Shown here: positions 1-6,332 of the stretch, one piece after another
Numbering within the stretch: the stretch's first letter is position 1
Layout of the letters: each line of letters opens with the position of its first letter
Position numbers and translations under genes: made by a program
Notes under the pieces: generated by a model
Told to the model about the DNA's origin: nothing
What the model saw: only the letters and a program-made list of their open reading frames with translations
The model's database searches: none
Source of the DNA: Oscillospiraceae bacterium
Lineage (GTDB): Bacteria; Bacillota_A; Clostridia; Oscillospirales; WRJC01
Reading direction: 5' to 3'
NCBI GenBank assembly: GCA_009785015.1
Contig: WQXD01000080.1
Span: 1-12,446, forward strand
DNA: 12,446 bases

Positions 1-346
1 CGTCATAAGGCTCATGTATTGCTTGTTTATCGCTATGCCTTGATATGGCTGTAGTAATTATTTTGACTTCTTCGTCATTATATAAATTCATTGTTTTCAA
101 TAATATTTCTGCTTGCTCCGCCCCTTTTAACGCATGATTACCGCCGCCGTCGGTTACATTGGCTATGTCGTGTAACATTCCAGAAGTCATGGCAAGTTCT
201 TGGTTCAAATTCCGCTTTAATGCCAATAACGAGCAATAACGCGCCACACTATATATATGCTCAATGAAAAACCGGATTTTTTCCGGTTGCTTTTCGTAAA
301 TCAACCTGTCAATTTCATTGCGTAATATTTCAAGCCTGTTTTCCAT
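1..346 (-). CDS. HD-domain phosphohydrolase (partial, runs off the left edge)
   Basis: The reading frame starts at ATG 346 behind a clear GGAGG (354-358, 7 nt spacing) and stays open for 115 codons to the window edge, so the C-terminus is missing. The metal-ligand pattern of the HD superfamily is visible: H30 in IEHIYSVA, the H59-D60 doublet in MLHDIANV, H71 in NHALKGAEQA and H104 in ISRHSDK. Family knowledge: small HD proteins of this layout are metal-dependent phosphohydrolases, often acting on nucleotides or related phosphoesters; the substrate cannot be read here. It lies 67 nt downstream of the HAD phosphatase gene on the same strand and is probably the last visible gene of that operon. 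The start is well supported by the ribosome binding site. Confidence 0.85.
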   Translation of the reverse strand, partial: MENRLEILRNEIDRLIYEKQPEKIRFFIEHIYSVARYCSLLALKRNLNQELAMTSGMLHDIANVTDGGGNHALKGAEQAEILLKTMNLYNDEEVKIITTAISRHSDKQAIHEPYD

Positions 347-413
347 ATCGTAACCTCCGCATACTATATTTTCGTGTGCTGTAAAAAACAATGCTATTTA
401 AAATAAACTGTTG

Positions 414-1181
414 TCATAACAATATCCTTTCTTCCAGCCATTTAGCTACGCCGTCGTTTTCGTTGGAATCACAGATATAATCGGCGGCGGCTTTTACTTC
501 GTCTATGGCATTGGCGACCGCGACTCCGATACCGCAATTTTTCAACATTTCTAAATCGTTCATATCATCACCGAAAGCCACAATCATATCTTTATTAATA
601 TTGCAATACTCCGCAACTGCATTGACCGCGTTCCATTTGACCGCGTTGCGGTTTGCAAATCTGTATAAATCTTCACCTGTATACCGCAACATATCGCACA
701 TTGGGTAATTCAAGGCTATACGCTCGACTATATTGGGATTTGCGGCAACCAAAGATATTTTTAAATAGCTTAGATTATTTTTAATTGTAAAATCGGTGTA
801 CTTATAATGTGACGATTCAGAATCCAACGTATCAAGTCTACTTGTAAGTGCTACGGATTCGTTAATGGCAAGAATTGATGTAATTTCCGGTTCTTTTAAG
901 CAATCACTAATTAATTGAAATGAAATATCGGAAGGAATATCAAATCTATTTATTATTTTATCATATGCAAATGCCAACGCTCCCCCATACCCGATAAATA
1001 TATCAGGCGTGAACATATCAAGAAATTTAGATGCTGCTTGCGTTGACCTCGCTGTTGCAAAAACTACCCTAATACCTTTGGTTTGACAATTTGAAAGAAT
1101 AGAAATAGTATAATTTGAAATAGACTTATCACGGCGCAACAACGTATTATCAAGGTCAGTGACAATCATTTTAATGTTCAT
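414..1181 (-). CDS. Cof-type HAD-superfamily phosphatase
   Basis: A 255-residue protein with all four HAD motifs. Motif I is DLDNT with D9 and D11, motif II is FATAR with T43, motif III is K182, and motif IV is GDDMNDLEML with D205, D206 and D209. The C-terminus ends with the usual NDGVAKWLEE. Length and motif spacing fit the Cof/subclass IIB group, with a cap domain at roughly residues 85-180. Family knowledge: these cytosolic Mg-dependent enzymes dephosphorylate sugar phosphates, nucleotides or flavin-type phosphates; the substrate is unknown here. The start is fixed by AAGGAGG (1189-1195) 7 nt upstream, and the ATG overlaps the TGA of the preceding 44-residue gene (ATGA), so translation is probably coupled. 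Confidence 0.93.
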   Translation of the reverse strand: MNIKMIVTDLDNTLLRRDKSISNYTISILSNCQTKGIRVVFATARSTQAASKFLDMFTPDIFIGYGGALAFAYDKIINRFDIPSDISFQLISDCLKEPEITSILAINESVALTSRLDTLDSESSHYKYTDFTIKNNLSYLKISLVAANPNIVERIALNYPMCDMLRYTGEDLYRFANRNAVKWNAVNAVAEYCNINKDMIVAFGDDMNDLEMLKNCGIGVAVANAIDEVKAAADYICDSNENDGVAKWLEERILL

Positions 1182-1312
1182 TCCGCGTCCTCCTTGATGG
1201 CTTTGTCGTTAATCAGTTTCACTTTTATATCGTTCAAAATTTGTTCAAAAACCCGTTCCCGTTCCAATGATGTTTTGCCATTTCGCCCCACACTTGCGAT
1301 TATTATATTCAT
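1178..1312 (-). CDS. 44-residue hypothetical protein, translationally coupled
   Basis: A short frame that begins MNIIIASVGRNGKTS and ends KAIKEDAE, with a charged, probably helical second half. No family is recognised. Support is contextual: GGAGG (1317-1321) lies 4 nt before the ATG, the ATG overlaps the TGA of the upstream nucleotidyltransferase-kinase gene (ATGA, 1309-1312), and its own TGA overlaps the ATG of the HAD gene (ATGA, 1178-1181). It therefore fills the gap between two genes exactly, with its own ribosome binding site. The GRNGKTS stretch recalls a nucleotide-binding loop but does not match Walker A spacing. It may be a real small partner protein, a remnant of a longer gene, or mainly a device that couples translation. 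Confidence 0.6.
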   Translation of the reverse strand: MNIIIASVGRNGKTSLERERVFEQILNDIKVKLINDKAIKEDAE

Positions 1313-2883
1313 GTTACCTCCAAAAACCTCTCTACCGCCGCCAAAAGCCTTACATCCGAACCGTCATTCGCCCAATTCGGAAAATCTTTACGCTTACAAA
1401 TGTTATATAACCCCGCCAAAGAATCCGCTACATCGTCAATAGTGGCTCCGCGTTCATCATATTCGCCGTATGCAGACAGAAACGCCGATTTTGCTTCGCC
1501 GCTTAAACTCCAGCATACATTACGGATGTCGGAATAAACATATGATTTATATAACAAATTGTAATCGAACATCAGCGCGCTTGACCCGTCGCGCGCCACT
1601 GCCAGATTGGTATAATAAAAATCTGTATAGACGAGGGTTCGCGGTAATTCCATAATGGCGGAGCGGATTTGCTCGAAATGATTTTCGATGACTTGCCAGA
1701 CCCGCAATCCGCTTGTCCCTGTTTTTTCTTGAATAAACCGTAAATTATCAAGCGTCAGGCTGTCGTATTCATCAATGAAATCGTGCGTATTCACATAGTC
1801 CCGTCCGTTTTGGTGGAGGGTTGTATACCATAGAGCGATTTTTTCGGCGATATTCGGATCATTCATATCTTCCGGCGTACCTAAACGATACTCGCTCCGT
1901 TCAATATCCTCAATCACAAGAGAGCAATCCGTATGCGCGATCATTTTTAGCGTAGGAACGCCAAACGAGTTAAGAAGCTGGTAATTGGCGATTTCTCGCC
2001 GATATTCCTGTTTGTCAAAGCATTTCATCACATAGCTGTCGGTTTCAGTAGTCACCCGCCAAACCGACACGCCGTCTTTATCGCGGATCAACGAAAGACC
2101 GTCAAAGGCGATATTCATACGCTGTAGTTCGGATTCCGCGAAGCGTCCGGTGGTTTTGGTAAATTCCGCATCTATTACATCCGCGAAGCGTCCGACAACA
2201 GCGTTTTCTGTTTTCTTCTCATCTTTTGAATATTTCGCCGGTTCTTTTCTGATTTGGACAGCTTTCCGCATGGCGTCGGCGTCAGGGCATAATCCGTTAT
2301 CCAGCGCCCATTCGCCGGCGGCGGTTTTGGCGATGATTTTTCCCGTGCGGAGCGTATATATCCCCCTCGCGATATCCAGCAGCCAACCGACCGAATTGCC
2401 ATGCTGCCTGGCAGTTTCAACAGAACGGGCAATATCGTCGCGCATCTGCGCGTATGCCGGATAAGTCATTTTTTTGCGAATATCATCGCCGTAAACCAAA
2501 ATACCGTTGTCCAGCAGTTCGGCCATACCGAAACTGTCCATTTTCCAATTATCCGTTATGCGCTGCCCGCTCGTTCCCCAATATATCGTCCGCTCGCTTT
2601 TACCATACAGAAAAGCGTCCGCGGAGAGCATACCGCCCTCGAATAAACGGAAGTACGGACTGCCCGGATAGCGCTCCAACATTGCCTGGCGAAGCCCAAC
2701 CAGCGTATCCGCTTGCTGCCCGGTGATTTCATGTTCGGTCAAAACGGCAATATCAATATCGCTCCAGCCGAGCTTGAAATCGTCAAGGGCAACCGAGCCG
2801 AAAAGATAAATCGTCGGCTTGTTGCCGGCGAGGACAAACGCGATCTCATCTGTCATTATTTGGATGGCTTCGTTTAAAGTCAT
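1309..2883 (-). CDS. AadA-like nucleotidyltransferase fused to an APH-like phosphotransferase
   Basis: A 524-residue two-domain protein. Residues about 1-245 form a pol-beta-type nucleotidyltransferase: the GSVALDDF...SDIDI motif places the catalytic aspartates at D42 and D44. This is followed by a segment (RGIYTLRTGKIIAKTAAGEW) resembling the C-terminal region of AadA-type aminoglycoside adenylyltransferases (DUF4111-like). Residues about 255-524 form an APH/choline-kinase-like fold: K287 in VMKCF, catalytic loop YTDFYYTN with D421 and N426 (the usual His of HxD is replaced), and metal-binding D440 in MFDYN. The start at 2883 is preferred because GAAGGAG lies 12 nt upstream; an in-frame ATG at 2910 would add nine residues but lacks a good site. 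It lies 66 nt behind the tandem kinase gene. The substrate is unknown, and resistance function is only an analogy. Confidence 0.85.
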   Translation of the reverse strand: MTLNEAIQIMTDEIAFVLAGNKPTIYLFGSVALDDFKLGWSDIDIAVLTEHEITGQQADTLVGLRQAMLERYPGSPYFRLFEGGMLSADAFLYGKSERTIYWGTSGQRITDNWKMDSFGMAELLDNGILVYGDDIRKKMTYPAYAQMRDDIARSVETARQHGNSVGWLLDIARGIYTLRTGKIIAKTAAGEWALDNGLCPDADAMRKAVQIRKEPAKYSKDEKKTENAVVGRFADVIDAEFTKTTGRFAESELQRMNIAFDGLSLIRDKDGVSVWRVTTETDSYVMKCFDKQEYRREIANYQLLNSFGVPTLKMIAHTDCSLVIEDIERSEYRLGTPEDMNDPNIAEKIALWYTTLHQNGRDYVNTHDFIDEYDSLTLDNLRFIQEKTGTSGLRVWQVIENHFEQIRSAIMELPRTLVYTDFYYTNLAVARDGSSALMFDYNLLYKSYVYSDIRNVCWSLSGEAKSAFLSAYGEYDERGATIDDVADSLAGLYNICKRKDFPNWANDGSDVRLLAAVERFLEVT

Positions 2884-2949
2884 TTGGAAAAACGTCTCCT
2901 TCACTTGCATTATTCACTTGTAATTTTCTATCTTCTCCCTGATCGCTCA

Positions 2950-4680
2950 TCATTTCGCCGCTCTCCATTCTGCGATAAATTGTTCAATCGATTGTTGCCG
3001 CTTGCCGCGGTCATCGCTGACGGCCTTTTTCGCCGCATCAAACAATTCTTTGCTGAGAACCCATTGTTCAAAGCATCTTTCCCGCTCGTCGCCGAATAGC
3101 GCGAACGCCGTCGCGCCCATCGTGTAGACGTTGGTTATCTCGTCGATTGCCGCGCCGAGTTCAAATTCTTCCGGCGACATGAAGCGCGAGCTGCCCCACA
3201 TACGACCGATGGGGTTGTTATACGGCGTTTTCGCGTAAAACTCAATGTCGCATAAGACTGTCCGGCCAGCATTGAAGTCGTACATGATACATCCGTCATA
3301 GAAATCAACGGCGACATAGCCCTGCTTCGCCGCATGGGCATGGAATTCCGATATTTCATCGAACACACGCCGCCTTGTACCGAGCGGCATTTGCATGAAC
3401 TTTTCACGCGATCCCGGATATTGCCTGCCCATGCATTCGGCGTCAGTCCACTCGAACACCATTGCGACGCCGCCGCCGATTTCTTCCGCGCTTATAAGCC
3501 TTGTCAGGGTCGGGTGCGCCAAATCCCGGTATATGGGTACGGTGCTCTTTATCCTGCCGACGGCTTCTTCCGCGCTCACGCGGCTGCGCTCGGTCGGCGC
3601 GCCCGCGAACTTGACGAAATATTTGTTTTCACCGTCGGCTACTCCGAAACAAATATTGCCGGAATCCTGATCGTCATATACTTTGAAAACCTTGCCGTAT
3701 TTGCCGAGAAACGAAAAATCAAACGGGGCTTTGAGTTTATACGGTACGCCGTCTGTCCATTGAGCGTAAAAGTCTTTGAGATACCACGACGGCACGGGGT
3801 TTTTGAAATTGTCCATCCATTTCAGGATATTATTGACAATCTCTGTGCCATCTTCTATTCCGTTTAATCCATACGGGTCGGTCAAAGCCGCCAAAGCGTC
3901 GTATGCCAAGTAACAAGCAGAGACATTCCAAAATTCCGGCGGCGGTTCGCCGTTAAAATACCCTTTTATTTGCCCGGTATAAAAACAGGGAAACATTACG
4001 GGCATCCATGCCATATTATTCATGTCCCACCACGGATCTCCGTACGACGTATTAAAACTGCTTAAATCAATTACGCTTATTTCCCCGTTCGGCACAACAA
4101 CTATATTTTCTATATTGTAATCTCCATGAATAAAGGTTTGCGGGCGCGAATCAGTGATGCCGCTGTGTTTTTCTAAATATCGAACAATCCTTGCACCTAT
4201 ATCAGAATGTACCTGCGGTGTAGAATTGTATTCGTCAACCCAAGTTTTCACTTTGCGACGATAACGAACGCCCCACGGTTCGGCAGTTTCCGGTACAGGG
4301 ATCGAATGAATTTTTCGCAGAACTTCCCCGGCTTTTATTCCCAAAGCATATTGTTCCGCTTCGGACATAAGCGGCAAAACTATGTCAGCTCCTTGACCGT
4401 CTATCCACCCCGAAAGCGAGTAAATGTTTTTCCCGTTGCCGCATACACCGAATCCAAACGGCTGCGTTGTCGGAACGCCGTGTTTATAAATTTGTTCTGT
4501 CATCATGTAATCAGCTTTTTTACGGTCGTATTCCGCTATGTCCGATACGCGCAAAAACATACGCCGACCGTCAGCGGTTTCTATATAAAACTTTTTATCT
4601 TCCGACCAGCCTTTGTTTATTGGCTCAATCTTAACGAAAGCGCTATATTCGGGTATATCGCGTAAAAGTCCTAACACCAT
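2950..4680 (-). CDS. Tandem protein: APH-like phosphotransferase plus Ser/Thr-kinase-like domain
   Basis: A 576-residue protein made of two kinase-fold halves. Residues about 1-310 are APH-like: catalytic loop HGDYNIEN with H185, D187 and N192, and metal-binding D205 in VIDLS. Residues about 325-576 resemble a eukaryotic-type Ser/Thr kinase: K357 in YFVKF, catalytic-loop-like VDFYDG with D459, CDIEFY (D478) in place of DFG, an activation-segment motif GSSRFMSPEE like GTxxYMAPE, and IDEITNVYTMGATAF. I recall this second half as a Firmicute kinase family; its target is unknown. ATG 4680 is chosen because a TTG at 4719 would sit almost at the predicted transcript start and the family N-terminus fits MVLGLLRDI; the ribosome binding site is weak for both. 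It is the first gene of the operon. Confidence 0.82.
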   Translation of the reverse strand: MVLGLLRDIPEYSAFVKIEPINKGWSEDKKFYIETADGRRMFLRVSDIAEYDRKKADYMMTEQIYKHGVPTTQPFGFGVCGNGKNIYSLSGWIDGQGADIVLPLMSEAEQYALGIKAGEVLRKIHSIPVPETAEPWGVRYRRKVKTWVDEYNSTPQVHSDIGARIVRYLEKHSGITDSRPQTFIHGDYNIENIVVVPNGEISVIDLSSFNTSYGDPWWDMNNMAWMPVMFPCFYTGQIKGYFNGEPPPEFWNVSACYLAYDALAALTDPYGLNGIEDGTEIVNNILKWMDNFKNPVPSWYLKDFYAQWTDGVPYKLKAPFDFSFLGKYGKVFKVYDDQDSGNICFGVADGENKYFVKFAGAPTERSRVSAEEAVGRIKSTVPIYRDLAHPTLTRLISAEEIGGGVAMVFEWTDAECMGRQYPGSREKFMQMPLGTRRRVFDEISEFHAHAAKQGYVAVDFYDGCIMYDFNAGRTVLCDIEFYAKTPYNNPIGRMWGSSRFMSPEEFELGAAIDEITNVYTMGATAFALFGDERERCFEQWVLSKELFDAAKKAVSDDRGKRQQSIEQFIAEWRAAK

Positions 4681-4727
4681 ATATTTTCTACCATACCAAA
4701 CGCTTAATTTGATAAACAACTCTTTAT

Positions 4728-4736
4728 ATCATACCA
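4728..4736 (-). promoter_or_regulatory. Extended -10 promoter for the kinase operon
   Basis: On the minus strand TGG-TATGAT reads as an extended -10 element. Transcription would start near 4721, about 40 nt before the preferred ATG at 4680. The -35 region at 17 bp spacing (about 4751-4756) is poor and straddles the insertion-sequence boundary, so the element may have altered this promoter. Readthrough from the transposase promoter is an alternative source of transcription. Confidence 0.4.
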
Positions 4737-4754
4737 CAAAGCTGTAAATAATTC

Positions 4755-4774
4755 CGAGCAGTGCAAATGAAAAA
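4755..4774 (+). repeat. Terminal inverted repeat of the insertion sequence, transposase 3' end
   Basis: The 20-mer CGAGCAGTGCAAATGAAAAA on the plus strand is found as its exact reverse complement at 6387-6406. The transposase stop codon (4775-4777) begins at the very next base, which shows how compactly the element is packed. Confidence 0.9.
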
Positions 4775-6025
4775 TCAGGCAGAAAAAGGTAGGAGTGTGA
4801 AGGAGAGATCGCGGTTGCAGAGCCAGTTTTGGAGTTCGCCGTTGAAGGAAGCGGCGGCCACGGAGGCGAAAGCGAAACTGCCATCGTCACTCCAACTCAT
4901 GCCATTGCGCTTCTGGCGCTTGGACACGATCAGATCGTTGGCCTTCTCCCCCTGGTTGCTCGAGTTCCGTAGCCCTAACTTTTTCCGCAGCGCGTAGCAC
5001 GGCACATGCTCTCGTATACGCCCCAGATACTCCCTCAAATCCGTGATTTTCGTCCCGTCCTTGATTTTCCCTGCCTCGATGCTACCCAGCACCAGGAGCG
5101 CACCCTCCACGTCCCCTCGCCACAATTTCCCCATCATCTCGCCCGCTATTTCGTTCCGCACCTCGCGCCCTCGCAACCCCATACTCAGCTCCCCTCGGCA
5201 CTTCTTCCCCAGGTGGTACCAGTCCATGATGATTTTGTACCTCGCGTACCCCAGTGTTTCCTTCACCGCACTGTTTATGCTACGCGCTCCGTCCGCGAAT
5301 ATCACTATCTCTCGCCACATCAGCCCGTTGCTCACCAGAAACCCTATCAGCTGCTTTATCGCCCCTGTTACGCTCATGCTGTTCAATATATATCTGCCAT
5401 TCTCATTCTGCACTTGGATTACTGCGTTATCTACTCGCTTCTTCTGCTTACTTTTTTCGTTTGTTGGTCGTGTTTCACTTTGTCGATTTACTACTACTTC
5501 ATCTATCGATATATTTACCGACGTCTCTTTTGATTCATAATCGCTTGCTTTATATTCACTTATTTTTATTTCCTTCGCCGCTTCTTCTACTATATTTTCT
5601 TCTATATGCTTAATCTCTTCTCGCTTGATTTTGCTACAGTCTATATCTTTTCCATCTTCGCTAATCCCATTTTCAGACAATATCTTATCAACCTTCTCTT
5701 CTATCTTGGCCTGTATCTTTTGACCCTCACGCTCTATCGTGTTCCTATATGTCGTCGCCCCGACTCCCTCCTTCTCGTTACGCACCCGGTTCAGTCGCGC
5801 TGCCGATCGCCGACAGCTACTTTCCACCGAGCACTCCAGCGCTAGCTCCATGTACCGGTTCGACTTGAACCGCTCCAGCGGCTTCGTCCCCTCATAAAAT
5901 GTCCGCCCGCTGTCCCATATCTCCCCTTCGCTACTCTTCACCCTGTATGTCTTCGTCTCCAACTCCCCCAGTTCGCTGCTGATCCTGTATGCTACTACTT
6001 TAATATCGTCATCACGATGTATCAT
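4775..6025 (-). CDS. IS transposase, second frame with DDE catalytic core
   Basis: A 416-residue frame. Residues about 1-110 hold an N-terminal helical region (VESSCRRSAARLNR... TTYRNTIEREGQ) typical of the part before the catalytic domain. A charged linker covers about 105-170. The likely catalytic triad is D175 (SIDEVVVN), D245 (IFADGA) and E360 (SNQGEKAND), with the family-type MDWYHL at 267-272 and NGMSWSDDGSFA at 374-385. The ATG at 6025 overlaps the TGA of the first frame (ATGA), and this frame is -1 relative to it. The N-terminal region looks like a continuation of the first frame, so the functional product is probably a frameshift fusion of about 490 residues; independent coupled translation is the alternative. 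Confidence 0.88.
   Translation of the reverse strand: MIHRDDDIKVVAYRISSELGELETKTYRVKSSEGEIWDSGRTFYEGTKPLERFKSNRYMELALECSVESSCRRSAARLNRVRNEKEGVGATTYRNTIEREGQKIQAKIEEKVDKILSENGISEDGKDIDCSKIKREEIKHIEENIVEEAAKEIKISEYKASDYESKETSVNISIDEVVVNRQSETRPTNEKSKQKKRVDNAVIQVQNENGRYILNSMSVTGAIKQLIGFLVSNGLMWREIVIFADGARSINSAVKETLGYARYKIIMDWYHLGKKCRGELSMGLRGREVRNEIAGEMMGKLWRGDVEGALLVLGSIEAGKIKDGTKITDLREYLGRIREHVPCYALRKKLGLRNSSNQGEKANDLIVSKRQKRNGMSWSDDGSFAFASVAAASFNGELQNWLCNRDLSFTLLPFSA
4776..4795 (+). repeat. Inner inverted repeat, transposase 3' end
   Basis: CAGGCAGAAAAAGGTAGGAG directly follows the outer repeat and pairs imperfectly with the minus-strand sequence of 6278-6301 (CAGCAAGA, an A-run, then GTAGGGG). 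It overlaps the end of the transposase gene. Confidence 0.55.
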
Positions 6026-6249
6026 TTTTTCCGTTTTTTTTTCGACACATATTCCAGATACTCCGATATCGCTTCGTCGCTCACTTCCTTTCGTCCCTCT
6101 AATACTGCTGTCTCCAATTCCCCAAACGCTGCGCGAAATCCTTCTGTCTCGATTTCCTCGATGTACGGTACTGATCGTTCGCTTCTTTTGTTCACGATTG
6201 TTCTCCCATCTTCATCCATTATTTCTATACTGATTTTCATCTTTTTCAT
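6022..6249 (-). CDS. IS transposase, first frame (N-terminal part)
   Basis: A 75-residue frame starting at ATG 6249 with AGGTGA 5 nt upstream; a GTG at 6258 is in frame but overlaps that site. It encodes MKISIEIMDEDGRT, an acidic helical middle (FRAAFGELETAVLEG) and a lysine-rich end (KKKRKK). The layout matches the N-terminal segment of ISKra4-like transposases, in which it is usually continuous with the catalytic part. It ends at TGA 6022-6024, immediately after an A6 run, with an A9 run 3 bp further upstream. Confidence 0.8.
   Translation of the reverse strand: MKKMKISIEIMDEDGRTIVNKRSERSVPYIEEIETEGFRAAFGELETAVLEGRKEVSDEAISEYLEYVSKKKRKK
6025..6042 (-). promoter_or_regulatory. Candidate -1 ribosomal frameshift site
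   Basis: On the minus strand codons run TCG-AAA-AAA-AAA-CGG-AAA-AAA-TGA. The A9 run contains an A-AAA-AAA slippery heptamer in the correct frame. A -1 slip there or on the A6 run enters the second frame without meeting a stop, giving K-K-K-T-E-K-M-I-H-R. Polymerase slippage at the A9 run would have the same effect. No clear downstream pseudoknot was identified by eye. Confidence 0.55.
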
Positions 6250-6277
6250 TTTTATCACCTGTTCCGTGCGCGACGGA

Positions 6278-6301
6278 GCCCCCTACTTTTTTTTCTTGCT
6301 G
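6278..6301 (-). repeat. Inner inverted repeat, promoter side
   Basis: Imperfect partner of 4776-4795, separated here from the outer repeat by 85 bp that hold the transposase promoter. The predicted transcript starts inside it. It is followed by a small hairpin (TCCGT/ACGGA, about 6262-6278) ahead of the first transposase frame. Confidence 0.5.
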
Positions 6302-6303
6302 TC

Positions 6304-6332
6304 ATTTTAACCTATTCGCGCGTTTTTGTCAA
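6304..6332 (-). promoter_or_regulatory. Transposase promoter
   Basis: A perfect -35 TTGACA (6327-6332), a 17-bp spacer and -10 TAAAAT (6304-6309) on the minus strand. The transcript would begin near 6297, about 48 nt before the first transposase ATG. The TAG that now ends the methyltransferase (6312-6314) lies inside the spacer, so transcription of that gene runs through this promoter. Confidence 0.8.

Noticed and set aside
363..391. TTGTTT - 17 bp - TATAGT promoter-like pair before the HD gene
   Set aside because: The predicted transcript start would fall inside the gene's GGAGG, so it would not give a useful leader; probably chance in AT-rich DNA.
1267..1300. GRNGKTS in the 44-residue peptide as a Walker A loop
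   Set aside because: There is no glycine or alanine four residues before GK as required by GxxxxGK[ST], and the protein is too short for a P-loop domain.
2846..2950. 34-codon minus-strand frame beginning MSDQGEDR between the two fusion genes
   Set aside because: It overlaps the start of the nucleotidyltransferase gene in another frame and lacks a convincing ribosome binding site.
4745..4764. Outward-facing TTGCAC in the terminal repeat as a -35 for the kinase operon
   Set aside because: The spacing to the TATGAT -10 is about 27 bp, too long for a working pair.
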